64,000 nucleotides of DNA from positions 248,001 through 312,000 of the forward strand of contig CAJQUW010010458.1 in NCBI GenBank assembly GCA_907163375.1, given 5' to 3'. The notes beneath the pieces are model-generated. The model had not been told where the DNA came from. It worked only from the letters and a program-made list of their open reading frames with translations, and ran no database searches. Origin of the DNA: Prostheceraeus crozeri (Eukaryota > Platyhelminthes > Polycladida > Euryleptidae). Within the stretch, counting starts at the first letter, position 1, and each line of letters opens with the position of its first letter. Made by a program: the position numbers and the translations under genes. This document shows, one piece after another, positions 42,139 through 54,640 of this stretch.

Positions 42139-44088
42139 ATGTCAACGCAACAACGAAATCGACGATTAACTTTCCAACAAGCAGTCCAAGCTATACTAGA
42201 ACACTCCGATGATAGTGACGACAACGATAATTATACTGTAGAAGAATCGATTCCAACGACGACTGATGATGACTTCCATCCGCATGCAAGTGAGGCCGGC
42301 GATCAAATCGAATTTTAGTAAGGAAAATAAAACTAAACTCATTCTAATAAATTTTATCTTGAGTGCTTTCGATGACTCTAATCATAAGATACGTCATTTA
42401 TAAGAGGATTCTAAACAATCTTGCACTGAAAGTATAAACATTCATTATAATATAAAATTTATAATTAAAATATAAACATAGCTTTCATCTTATCTATGTT
42501 AATTTCCGATAGTCTAATGTCTTGATTTTAGTATGTACCTATGCATAATTTTTTACTTAATCTCTTTTCATAGCTGTGTAATTTGAATGTTTATACTTTC
42601 AGTGCAAGATTATTTAGAATCCGCTTATAAATGACGCATCTTATGATTAGAGTCATCGAAAGCGCTCAAGATAAAATTTATTAGAATGAGTTTAGTTTTA
42701 TTTTCCTTACTAAAATTCAGTGGAAGAAAAGGCTGTTTTAAGTTTTTGAGATCAAATCGAAGTTGAAGAAGGTGACGGAGAAATTGAAGTAGGCCTATTT
42801 GAAGAAGAAGAAGAGCAAGACTATGAAAGTGCTTCCTCGGATGGTGATAGTGATGACGACGACGAAATACCTATCACAGCAAATGGAACATCATATTCAC
42901 GCAATCCTCCTGCTGATCGCAGATGGGCTAGGAATGTTATCGAATATCACGACCTTCCCCGCAATTTAGCTCATGTCATTTCCGAAATCGAAGCTTTCCT
43001 CTTATTTATGCCCGAACGATTGTTGCGAACTGTTCTCCGATATACAAACAGAAAGTGTACCGACCTAGCGCGCGAACGAAATAAGAGAGTTCCTGAATTT
43101 TCTTACGAAGAGTTTCTTGGCTGCTATTTCGGAAGTGTGGAATATCTTTCTCGATTTACTTCGTCGAGTATACGTTCCAGGTCCAGTTCTCACAGTTGAT
43201 GAACAGCTCTTAGGATATAGAGGACGAGTGCCAGGTCGTACGTATATGCCCTCAAAACCGAAGAAGTACGGCTTGAAATTCTTTTGGTTATGTGAAGCGG
43301 GATCTGGATTTGCACTCAATGGAAGTATTTACACTGGAAGGTCTGCAAATGAACCGGTCCATCGCAATTTGGGAGGAGACGTAGTATTGGAGTTGGTGCA
43401 GCCATATAGGAACAGTCATCGACAGATAGTGACTGATAACTTTTTTACTTCGCATTATCTAGCCGCAACTCTCATAAACCAAGGTCTGACGCTACTTGGT
43501 ACTATTCGCAAGAAGTTCCTTCACTTTTACTCTTGTCTCATATTCGCTAACCAGAAATCGTGTTGTGATTTTACTAAGTTCTTCGCATGGTCGTGGTACC
43601 GTTGATGAACAAAGTGATCTTCGTCGACCGAACATGATATTGGATTACAACTATGGCAAAGGTGGTGTCGATCAAATGGATGAGAATATTGAGGAGTTTT
43701 CATGTGTTAGAAAGCTTGCTTGTTGGCCTTGCTTGTTTTCTACAATATCATCAATGTCGCCTGTAACAACGTCTTTGTTTTCAACAAGCGTGATGGCCAT
43801 GGTAAGAGCAGAAAGGAATTTCTTCGCGCTTTATGGTTGCAACTCGCAGCCCCTTTTGCGAAACAACGACATCAACAGAACCGAAGCTTGCATCGACACA
43901 TTGTCAATGCTGCACAGATATTCGGTTTTGTATCAGATGAAGCCGCTCCTTCCAATCTCAGAAGGCAAGTTGGTCGCTGTTACCTGTCCTCGATACCATC
44001 TCGTGGTTTGTGTGATAAGTGTGGACACCACATTTGCCCACGTCACAAAAGTGCCAAAAAATCAATTGTATGCTCAACCTGGTCATGA
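42139..44088 (+). pseudogene. piggyBac transposase pseudogene
   Basis: The N-terminus (MSTQQRNRRLTFQQ, then acidic DDSDDND) is cut by the MITE at 42315. Beyond it, in different frames, come PERLLRTVLRYTNRKCTDLA, VLTVDEQLLGYRGR (first Asp), IVTDNFFTS (second Asp), GGVDQMDEN (third Asp) and a C-terminal zinc-binding CDKCGHHICPRHK. All three catalytic Asp are recognisable, but the MITE and several frameshifts make it inactive. Confidence 0.88.
42315..42713. mobile_element. Foldback MITE inserted in the piggyBac transposase
   Basis: Long inverted arms start TTAGTAAGGAAAATAAAACT and end with the exact complement. Both sides carry AATT (42311-42314 and 42714-42717), a likely target duplication. 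Removing it rejoins the acidic part of the transposase. Confidence 0.88.
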
Positions 44089-44366
44089 AATCATCATGCG
44101 TTTTATCAATAAAATGTGTTTTTTACTGAGTATTAATGGCTCTATAAGCTAATCGCTCTGTTACACTTTGTAACACCTTGGCCTACAAGTAGTAGTAACA
44201 TTACTCTGCACAAGATTTGGTTCGATTCGATGATTTTTTTAGCTAATTAGTTGAAATCAGTAATTTCAACCATCATTCTACAACTTTGTTGGAATCGTAG
44301 TTTTAGAAATTAAAAAAAAATCAAAATTTAAATTTTCTTGTTACACTTTGGCCTGATAAGGGTTAA

Positions 44367-46286
44367 ATCCCCAATGTGTATACACTTCTGACTTTATCCT
44401 CCGTGTCATGACAGCCTCGAAGAGGAAATGCATGTTTTTTCCCTATTATACTTTTATGTTCAACCTGGAGAGTCTTTTCTTAAGCGTGATCATATCACAG
44501 GCAACCTGCCATTGGTAGAGCAAAATAACATAATCAAAGACAATGATTTCAATGAACTTTGAAAGATGTAAATGGGTCCACATCACTATTCAGATTCAAG
44601 AAATGAAACATCGAATCAAAAAGTTGAAATTTCAGCCGAGAAAGCTAAATCAAATCTCGACTTTTTGATGAAGACTTCCATTATAATACAATTCATGAAA
44701 TTCCCTTGCAAATTAGCTTTATTTCCGCTTAGTTGGGATATTTATTAGCAAACATTCATTCCTATTGATATCCAACTTACTTCATACTACTTATATAGGG
44801 GTGTCATCTCGGTAGTATATAAATTTGCAAAATTTTGACTTTTTTGAAACTGCTCAAATAATTATTTTGGACAACGGGAACGTAATCTCCGCAAAAAAGC
44901 TGAATCTTTTCATATAAAAATTTTCACTATATACAGATACTTTTTTGAGTCGACACTCTACCTGTATAGCCCTACTCTATGATCCGACCTATCTGTGTAG
45001 CTACATTAACAGAATGCTGTTTATTCATCCTTTATCTTCGTGGACTAGATAAATTGTCTTAAGCTCGAACAGGCACAGTTATCAAATTATCTTGATTCAT
45101 AATTTAGAGTGAATTCTTGTCAACGCGATAATAAAGCACGACTCTAATCGTCAAACCACAAGCACGAATGACAAAGCTCAACACGACACAGTGCACGATT
45201 GTTCGACACTACCAGTGACATTATTACATCAAGGTAGCATGCCACATATTTCCGTCTGAAAGGAATTTTCCAACTTCAATAATCGGTCGATTATCACTCC
45301 AATTATTGGAACACCTTTTAAACTTACACATGCATAGTACAAGTATATTGGCAGACAACAGAATGCTACTTAGACCAGAGTACAACAGAGAGTTAACAGA
45401 GTACTTAGACATGAAATTCAGTTGACTAATATCTTACACTGTAGCTGTGACAAGTCAAGTTTCATCTTTTCATCAGGAAGTGAAGTAGGATTTTTTAGCC
45501 TCCATTAATTATCACTGTCTTCCAATACCACAAGGGAAAAAAACTAATGCGTATTGAAGAAAGCCATCAATTCTCTGTGTCAGACATAATTTTGAATCAA
45601 AAGCAGCTCACTTGATACATGTCTTACATCCTACGACGATGAAAATGAAGCGATCACTGCCACTACTGAAAGCTCAGTAAAATGCTATCTAATCTCTGAA
45701 TAAGATCTGAAGATTTAAGGTTGGAAATTGCCTGCTTTCAAGGATTGCAGTTACGCAAAGAAGATAATGAAATAATGTTGCTCTCGGTAGAACGAGTTCA
45801 CTGAAAACCTTCTGCTTGAATTTCTTAAAGGAGCAAGAATATATTCATACATTGTAATGAAAAATAGTGCCATGTCCGATATGTTTGAAAATAGGACAAA
45901 TCATCGCTTCATTTTTTGAAATTTGAACTTTTCTGGACATTTGACCCCCGTCGTACAGCAGGAAAAATTAGTGTGCATTCGATAATCGGTGAAATCCTCT
46001 TTTACATTATTTCAGGAAAAAGAAACGGCTGTCACCAGAATAGACAGAATTGGAGCGCTCTTTAGTGAATTTAATTAACTAATATTGATTCTCGTTTTCA
46101 GAAGAAATATTTGGAAGTGTCACTTAACTATTTATTAATTCCTTACAATTTTCCATTTCTTCTATAGAACGGGAGCTATAGCAGCAAATCATGTGCTAAT
46201 TTGCCAAATACTTAATAATTATTGCTCTTTCACGATGGTCTACATGGAAAATGAATAAACACAATTTTGTAATGAAGTGAAATCTC
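44367..46286. other. No gene seen; 3' flank of the rabaptin-like gene
   Basis: Non-coding, AT-rich sequence. A TTTTTGAT/ATCAAAAA inverted pair lies near 44617-44670. The region ends at the poly(A) signal of the next gene on the minus strand. Confidence 0.45.
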
Positions 46287-46292
46287 TTTATT
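46287..46292 (-). terminator. Poly(A) signal of the rabaptin-like gene
   Basis: AATAAA on the minus strand, about 515 bases past the stop codon. It is the first such hexamer I see downstream. Confidence 0.5.
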
Positions 46293-46804
46293 AAATGACA
46301 TGTTATTGGAAATGATCAATTTGCAAGTATTCCCAGTCAACGGCGCATACGTATGGAATGTGCGCTACAGCTCGCAGATAACTGAGTCAAATACTCGCTT
46401 CTTCGATTCGATATGTACATTTTCGCGAGAAAGTGATAATGCGCGGCCCATGTGGGAGACCAAAAAGAGCGCAACCGGCGAAATGTTCACTTTCAAGATG
46501 ACGTCATCAATTTGATCTAGTAGTAAATGCATAGTAAAACAATACATGGATATCTGAAGTAATGATATGCAGAATAACTGGCACTTTACTCTGTGAAGCT
46601 CTATCTGAACATAGAGTCTCCACAGACTTGACATTCCGCCGGTGTCGTTCCCATCGCTTGTTGAAAATATTCTAATGAAAAGAGTTTCTAGACATTCGGC
46701 AGTCTCCTAAATCGTATGGACAAGCCACAGAAACTCAGATCTCGCCACATATGACAAGGGATATCGCTGCAGGTCATCAATCGGCCCAGAAATGCAGAGG
46801 AAGA

Positions 46805-47299
46805 CTAGTTATCCGGCACAGTATTGCTGAAGAAGGGCACCGCGTCTTGCACAAGCAGAGTATGACAGACATTACACACCGGTCTGCCTTGGACAGTTTG
46901 TACGCCACAACACTTATGACAGAAGATTCGCACACAATGTTTGCACCGCACTTTCCCTTCAGATCCGAATTTCCGCTGGCAACTGGTACAGTTAGCAGCT
47001 GAGGCTTTATCCTGCCATCTCAAAGCATTCTGCTCCTGTCTCAAACGTTCCAGCTGGATCTGCAGGGACTGAGAGAGACGCACAAAGTCTTTCTGAACTT
47101 CTTCGGCAGTGGTTAGGTCGCCGGAAAGGTTGGTGTTCTTCTGACGTAGTCGGATGACTTCTGCATCCAGATCTTCAGCTCGCTTTTGCAAGATGGACTG
47201 TTCATGGCGCACCTGCGTCAACTCGCCCTCCACCGCAGCACGCACGCGCTTCTCCCGTTCATACTCGCTCTGAATGCTGTGAAGTCTTGCCAGATCGTC
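46805..47299 (-). CDS. RABEP1: Last exon of a rabaptin-like protein with FYVE-type zinc finger
   Basis: An acceptor TCTCTTTGCAG precedes codon GAC at 47299, and the exon runs 165 codons to TAG. The first ~100 residues are coiled coil and include EEVQKDFVRLSQSLQIQLER, which matches the Rab5-binding C-terminal coiled coil of rabaptin. Then follows a Cys-rich FYVE-like finger: CTSCQRKF, RCKHCVRIFCHKCC and VCNVCHTLLVQ. The WxxD and RKHHCR motifs of canonical lipid-binding FYVE fingers are missing or altered. Rabaptins act with Rabex-5 and Rab5 on early endosomes. Upstream exons should lie at higher coordinates on this strand; I found none in the window. Confidence 0.75.
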   Translation of the reverse strand, partial: DDLARLHSIQSEYEREKRVRAAVEGELTQVRHEQSILQKRAEDLDAEVIRLRQKNTNLSGDLTTAEEVQKDFVRLSQSLQIQLERLRQEQNALRWQDKASAANCTSCQRKFGSEGKVRCKHCVRIFCHKCCGVQTVQGRPVCNVCHTLLVQDAVPFFSNTVPDN

Positions 47300-49116
47300 C
47301 TGCAAAGAGAGGATGAAGGAGGATGAAGGAGTTTGACGCAATTGATTGCTTCATGTTATCAAGTGTTTCAAGCGTGTCTCTACAAGTTTTATTGAGATGG
47401 AATGTTGCCTTCCATCATTAAAAAGACAATTAGATTATGCTTCTTCTTATAAGTTATTTGACGAAATAAAAAGGAACGGAATTAGTATTCTCTCATCTCA
47501 TTAGCATTAACATCTCCATTGCTTCTTCATTCGTACTTATTAAATACGTCTCTTGTGTTGTCTGACCGAAGAGGAGATGACTCAAATAAAAGACTAACTA
47601 TGTTTACAATAAAAACTTTCATTTTCAACATGTTAAGGCTAATATCAATCGACTCTACTTCATACAATCAACTTAGATTGATCATTACCGCTTATGACTA
47701 GAAACATTAATATTTTGTAAATAATTAGATGAATACAACAAGTCAAGGGTTTTTTAAGGTTTTTGCTACGGGTCATTTGATCATTCCCACAAATCACACT
47801 CAAATCGTCTCAATTTTTCTTCAATTATAATTATATTCACGACATGTGACATGCATGTGACTAAATTTACAAGTTCTCAAGATCGACTTTCATTATTCTA
47901 CGCCGAACGCACTCAGGATTTATCAGCAAAAGCAGAAGTCATGAATGCAGTAAAGCATTTAGAATTTAGCAGTGAATTTCACTTGCGATTCTGCATGTTA
48001 ATGAGCTATCTTGAGATGAAGCATGGGCATTGATAGTGTTGACTATGGCTCACTAAATGCAACGGATGAACGTTCAAAATCCACGGTACAAGTCAAAAAT
48101 TCCACGGTGCAGAATGTGACCCGTGGAACACCTTAAAAACACTGCAACAACTATCAGATAAAATATTCATATCAGGGTTTCGGCACAACATCTGCACGAA
48201 ATGTGATTGAATGGCTATCACTACAATTTTTGCCATTCAAACGTCTTTCTCTGGCCTACCGTTCGTGAAATAAATATTCAACTGTCGTGTTACAATCATG
48301 ACCCTTATTTTGCGCATTTTCTTTAGGATGTAGATGATGCATGATCATGTCGCTGCTCATCACTGTCAATCATGAAAAGCAAAGAAACATTAGCGATCAA
48401 ATAGAAACTTCATCATTTAATGAAATGGAGTCAGAACATTGAATAACAAATGAAAGTGGTCATTAATAGCGACTTATTCTTCCCTTGACGGAAATGAGCA
48501 AGAAATGGATCAATGAAACCGTCTGCTTCATTTCATTGAATCTAGCAGAAAGGATATCGAGCGATGATTACAAGTGACAAGAATCATTTCAATAGATCAT
48601 GCAGATGGTAAATTTCTCAGGTAAGGAATAAATTTGAAAATGTATACACCCTTAGATTGCTAAATTACCCAAATTATGGACACGTGAATCAGCAAAGATC
48701 CAGGCTTCTGCAAATGTTACACTACGAATCTAAAAGGATGAGGTCATTTAAACTTGTCACCGAACCAGATTATCGAGACGGATCTCGTATCAACCGTTGG
48801 ATACAAAATACATGAGAACTTCATTACATTCCCATGAAACTTAAAAACATGAGAGCACGCTCAGTAAGATTCTAAATGATTCACATCGAGGCACTGTGAT
48901 AATTCACTAGTCCGGCAGCCAGAGCGAGTTTCTGCAGGGAGCGAGACCGAAAATGAGACTTCACAGGTTGATCTGCACCCTATGCATACTACGAGCCTGC
49001 GCGTCCGCCGAGTTCTAGTTGGTTCCTCTTCTTGTCAGACAGGATCAAAGAAAAGCACATGTGAATCCAATGGGACGCAGATTGCAGCTTTTGGTTAAAA
49101 TAAAATTTCCTGTTTT
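47300..49116. other. Intron or intergenic sequence upstream of the rabaptin-like exon
   Basis: It begins with the polypyrimidine/acceptor region of the exon and a duplicated GGATGAAGGA. No further exon is recognised. Two copies of a CCACGGT(A/G)CA motif lie near 48080-48120. Confidence 0.45.
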
Positions 49117-49424
49117 CGTTTATTAAGGTAAAAAAATACAAAGTCTAGAGCCTCAATCTTTGACAAGGAACATCTTCAGGTCATTTCCTATCTAATTCAT
49201 GCAACCCTGTCTATGAGGCTAAACATATTCAGATTCGGTAAGTCTCCTAATGTCGGCAAACACAAGCATTTTGAGCAATTTAATCCACATTGACCTGCAT
49301 TTTCGCATACATCGCATACGATCAAAAACATGATAATGACGCATGGTCATAATGGAAATGACCTGAAGACATTTTATATCAAAAATTGAGTCTCTAGACT
49401 TATTATTTTTACCTCAATAAGCGA
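49117..49424. mobile_element. Foldback MITE, about 308 bp
   Basis: The left arm starts TTTATTAAGGTAAAAA and includes AAGTCTAGAG and CTTCAGGTCATTTCC. The right arm is their inverse with mismatches, ending TTTTTACCTCAATAAGCG. The middle is unrelated. Confidence 0.75.
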
Positions 49425-52194
49425 ACACATAGATAATTTCATTCTGACCAAAAACTGCAGTCTGCTTGCCATTGGATTAACATGTGTATTTTTTCTGTCT
49501 AGATGATAATAATGATTAGAGAGTGGATTTTAGGTTGTAAATCTGAGGCATTTAAGTACAAAGGGACACAAAATCAGGCAAATTTAGGTCGAATTCTGAT
49601 AATGTTGATTGCAAGCGCTTGTTCAGTCAAAATTATTCTTCCAACAGTAAAGTCTAGAAGTCACCCATTTTCATTAATTACTACAGTGCCTTTATCAGAA
49701 TCATGTCGAATCTTACCGAACTAACTTTGATGCTTCGAATGTTTGAATTTGATGGATCTCCAGCAGCAGTTAAGTGAATTATAGAATTCATTTTCAACAT
49801 TCACTTTCAATCAATGGGAGATGCCAGCTACTCTACCTCTAGAGCTACGATCCATCATCACGGAGGCCAGATAACCTCATCATCATCAGTGATTGAAATA
49901 TACAGCGTTTGCTACCTTTTTCCAATGCAATGAATGCATTCATTCCTAGAGATATGGGGGGGGAAGGATCGCGAAATACATCGCAGAATATTGAAAAGTA
50001 ACAACACTTCTCGTATCTTTCTTCGATGATGAAAGTTCACTTTTTTTTTCAGCAGTTCAGTTTCTTTTTCCCCCCCCCTTTCACATCATTTGGGTTTCTG
50101 GTAATATACACTTACAGCAAAAGTCTTGATTTCAGCGCATCCTTGTAGTGAGAGCAGTATATGAAATTTCTATGGAAGTGCTGTTTTTCGAAGGACATGA
50201 CATTGAAGTTTCAGAGAAATTGCAAAATTGATCGGCTGAACGTACATTCTTGATCCCTATTCCCATTGGGCCAATTCTGTCCGATTTTTCGTGATATTGC
50301 CTCATCAAAGAAATTGTCACAAATTCATAACTGAGGGGCAGATTATATCTTTCTATCTTGAATCATGCCTTTCGTGTAAGTCATAATTAGAATTCCAAGA
50401 TTTTATAAACTATTTCAAGACACCATTTTGACTCAAATACATTAGAAATTATTGATTAAGTGTGTTTCACCAAATGTTCTATGATCTCACTAGTGTTACA
50501 CTTCCAGTAATAGATTAATTTGGGCTGAGACATTTGCGCAAACTTTCATTATCACTCCGATATCCTTTGATGTGAGGAGTGCTGCCTTTTCTAATCATGC
50601 ATCAATAGCGAACTCCTCTCTACGGGAAGGCAACGAAGACAAGTCTAAGTCGATAAATTGCCTAGCTAGTACAGCAACCGCATGGTTGCATCATGGAACG
50701 AAAGTCTGCGGTCTGTGAGAATCCAACCACGGCGATCCAAATGCTCTCATCTAGAGGGAATTATCTGTGAATTATCAAAAAAGCGCTAAGGAGAGCTTGA
50801 CTGCATGCTTTCGACCGTAGAAAAGACAACCAAGCTATCTCTATGTATTCACGGTAAATAAGCGAGACATGTTCGCATATCCCAATGGTTTTAATCGAAT
50901 TCTATTTCCGTCTTCCCAAGTTGTTGACTCTTGTGTCTGGCACTTCGCAAATAACTGATTACTTTTCTGATCTGTCAGTCAATCATCGGTGTCTGAACGT
51001 GTCAACAACACAGAGAGATAATTTCATCAAGACCACACTTCGGTGGTAATATTACGCGTGAATCCTCTCTGATCCATGTTCAGAAAATATGAGACAAAGT
51101 GCAAACAACAGCAAGTTTGGGAAGAAATCTGTTGAACGATCGACATTACATGGTAGAAGAAAGCAAGAAAGTCATCAAAAATGGATATGAAGAGTTTGAA
51201 CGCAAAGCGCGATAAGATCTGTAATGGTAATTTTGAGGAAAAAATCATTTTCTTACCATGTTGAAGATATCAAACTAATATGCAATCTTTCGACTCGTAG
51301 CAATTGAACAGCTTATAAGAAGTGGTAAATACGACGTACCGCTTGACGAGAGTCGTCAAAAGGCCTCCCGGATTACAATTTACAATGAAACAGTTGTTTT
51401 GTCTCCAATTCATATGCAATGCTACATCGGCCTCACATTACTTCACTTTATGATTGACAAGCCAATTTATTAGCCGTCCAAATGTCTGGATCGCCAGCTT
51501 CTGCTGCTATCTAATAATTTGACATAATTGCCGCCATCAAAAGAAAAAGCGCAATTTTGTTACGTCTCTTGATCGTCATCTTACGACTTTAGCTGACGAT
51601 GCATCAATTATAAAGAAAAACATTTACGATATAAAGAGCAAATCCGCAAATTCTGAGAGCAACTACCATAGGATTGAATTAAAGAAAGCAGATAATTTGC
51701 CGAACAAATTACACAACGGCTAAGTTTTATTGTCGAACATTTTCCACATAACCGTCCAATTGCACATTATCTCAATCCCATCAGCAGGCCTGAGTGAAAG
51801 AAATGAATAATCCATGTCTAAAGAGAGTCATATCAGTGGCAGGGACAGCTGTCTTTCACCTTAACATGCAATCATGCATTTCAGAATATTTTTGAACCAA
51901 CTGAGATCGAGAATCTGGTTCATGGACAAGTTGAATTTGCAGGCCATACTTACCAGAGCTCATTATCAGAAGCATTAGAGCAAAAACGCTAAAATCACTA
52001 ACGGTTACAAGAACATACTTTCCTTCAATTTCCTCTCTGTTTTCTGAAAAAGATTGCAGTCTGATGTAAAACTATTCCGACGTATGCGTCTTCTTTTCAA
52101 TTTGATGTCAATAATGTATTTTGAAAACACTACAGAATACAATCATATGATAGAAAAGCAATAGTGACCAGATTAATATTTTTTTAGGGAGAAC
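49425..52194. other. No gene seen
   Basis: AT-rich, with a G8 run near 49955 and a T/C run near 50040-50088. I see no supported exon, RNA gene or mobile element. Confidence 0.45.
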
Positions 52195-52865
52195 GGCTCT
52201 TGTGGAAATAGCCATGCATGTTTCAGGTGTATTCACCACCCTTCATCAGTGTACAAATGAGAGAGAGAACAATAGATTTACAATATTTATATACAGAGTT
52301 CAAATCGTCGGAATTGATTGCCACAAAGACAAAATTGCGTAGTTCGGGTCTGGACATTCAATAGGTCGTCGGAGTTGAATTCTTTGATGAATAAGGCTTC
52401 AGAAAGTTTTGTTACCCAAGGATTGGAATGATACACAATCTGGAAATTCGTGACTTTAAGAAAGTGCAAATGCATGCTAATTTCAGATGGCGGCCTGCCT
52501 TTTATGTGTTCATTTATTCTAGTGATAAAATGCCTTTCAGTTTCCCCAATGTAGCATTTATTACAATGTTCACATGGGTATTTATAGACTATAGAAGAGG
52601 AAAACTCTGTATACAAATATTGTAAATTTATTGTTTTCTCTCTCATTTGTACACTGATCAAGGGTAGCGAATCCACCTGAAACATATTTGGTTGTTTCCA
52701 CAAGGTTCGTTCTTCATAAAAAATAACAATCACATGACTCGCAGGAGGACCATTCCTAAGATAATATGAAAGCAATCTAACAACATTTTGATTTGGGAAC
52801 TCCCTGAAGCCCACTGATACAATGTCTCCACTCATAATAATGAAAAAATCACATTCACAGTTCAC
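52195..52865 (-). mobile_element. Penelope-like retroelement 3' fragment with GIY-YIG domain
   Basis: The minus-strand frame 52287-52865 contains SIVYKYPCEHCNKCYIGETE then RHFITRINEHIKG, the GIY-YIG endonuclease signature (Y-x10-YIG, Arg and His positions) fused C-terminally to reverse transcriptase in Penelope-like elements. The reverse transcriptase is lost. Arms at 52195-52302 and 52585-52712 are inverted copies of one another (GTTTCAGGTG, TCAGTGTACAAATGAGAGAG), a structure common in this class. Confidence 0.75.
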
Positions 52866-53079
52866 AATATTTATTCATAACATACAGCATGTGGATATTA
52901 ATAACTATAAAATGCGACTATTAGATTAGCAACAATTCAACTTGGTGTTTGGCTACTCTCTGCTGTCCGATCATCAGGAAGGCTAAGACTTGGCCGAGAT
53001 GCAAGTTACAGATTTTTTTCCATGTAAGTGTTGAAAAGTTGATATTGCCGTAGCACTCAGAGCGCATGAGCATTAATTT

Positions 53080-53180
53080 ACAGCCCTTGTTCAATTTTAC
53101 AGTCCTTGGTCAGCAGATTACAGTCCCTGGTCAACTTTGCAGTCTTTGCAGTCAACACTTTGCAGTTCATGGTGAACTTT
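53080..53180 (+). repeat. Short degenerate tandem repeat
   Basis: ACAGTCCTTGGTCA-like units of about 18-25 bases occur four to five times with substitutions. No function is evident. Confidence 0.5.
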
Positions 53181-53794
53181 TAAGCTGCAAAGTACATTTA
53201 CGTCATAATGTTATTTTCTTCATACCTTATTTTGATTGTAATTTGTTGAATACAATTGACAATTGTCTAAATCCTGCATGTGAAACATAGTAGCATTACG
53301 ATGTGCTCAACTGAATCACATCGACCTAATGCAGAATCCAAAATATGAAATTGATAAAAAATTTATAAGTGACATAATTATTTATTTTGCTTTTCTGTCA
53401 GATACCTGACAGTATTCGACAAAATTGACTCCATCGATCTTCTCATCTTTTGCTACTAGCATCGTATCTTAAACTGCTGTTGCTTCCTTTATTATCATTT
53501 CTTTTTTTAAATCGCTATTTAGTTAATTAATAGAATGTAACAAATATTGGACTTTACAGAATAATTCTGATCAAATTGAAATTCAAAAGTCTTCTTTTGC
53601 GATGTTTAGTAACCTGTGTCTGTTCCTAGTCCATGGATAGAAATATTGTGCATTTCTACTATCAGTAAGTTGCGTAAACTACGCAAGTGGGACTGAGATA
53701 TTCAATCTCCCGTCCAAGTTGATTTTACCACCATTTTTGAATGTTAGCGTTTTCTGGTTTTGATACTGTCTGCAAGTTAATCCTGTTTTTTGAC

Positions 53795-54640
53795 TGGTAT
53801 GGAGTGCTTTCGTGTTTACTTATTGAAAAGTAGTTAATTGCGCTTTTCTAGTTGGTATTTTTTCCGTTGGATCGTCTTGAAGACAATTCTCTCCTCTTGC
53901 CTGATATAAAAATTTTCACATATATTTTGTTTTCTGAAATATATGTGACATTATGTTAGCAAAATCAGTGAGACTGTCTGATAGTTAACGCTTGTATGCA
54001 GCTGATAAGGGATGTTTAAACATCAACTGGTTTTGGCAATTAAATACACTGGCTGGTTTTAGATTTATCTCATCATTTTTTTATTATTGAACATTTTTTC
54101 TGCATCTTTTGAATACAGCTATGTTTCATTTCTATCCCTTAGACCATACATGTGTTTTTAGTCTTTTCATATTCAGCCGTCCACATATCGCCATCTTTCT
54201 AAGCCCTAGATGTAGACATGGATCATGAATAAAAATCTCTTGAAGCATGCAGATGATGCTGTTTGTATGTTATAGCTTTTTTATGAATGGTGTGGAGTGC
54301 TTTCATCTTTACTGAAAGGTAGAAGTAGTTAATTGTGCTTTTCGTGTTGGTATTTTTGTTTCGGTTGGATTGTCGAAGAAAATTCTCTTGTATGATAAAA
54401 GATTTTAAATATATGTTCTTTTTTGAAATATTCCTGTGATATCATCATGTTACCAAAATCAATGAGACTGTCAGATAGTTGGCGTTTGTATGCAGCTGAT
54501 TAGGCATGTCTAATCATTTTGTAACGGCATTTCAATACACTATGTAGTTTGTGTTTTGCTCATCAATAATTTTTATACTTAAAACTAATGCTTTCGGTGG
54601 ATTTCCTTAATACAGCTACGCTTTATTTCTGTCCCTTACT
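53795..54640. repeat. Diverged tandem duplication, ~500-bp units
   Basis: The unit starting near 53800 (TGGAGTGCTTTCGTGTTTAC) recurs near 54297 (TGGAGTGCTTTCATCTTTAC). Shared landmarks follow in order: AGTAGTTAATTG, AATGAGACTGTC, TGTATGCAGCTGAT, AATACACT and AATACAGCTA. The units differ by many substitutions and indels. Confidence 0.7.

Larger units (their letters stand above)
41598..44362 (+). mobile_element. piggyBac-like transposon with TTAA target duplications
   Basis: 13-base perfect inverted ends CCCTTATCAGGCC / GGCCTGATAAGGG are directly flanked by TTAA (41594-41597 and 44363-44366), the diagnostic piggyBac target site. Sub-terminal GTTACAAAATGTAAC and GTTACACTTTGTAAC are also present. 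The element is 2765 bases, including a 399-base MITE. Confidence 0.93.
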
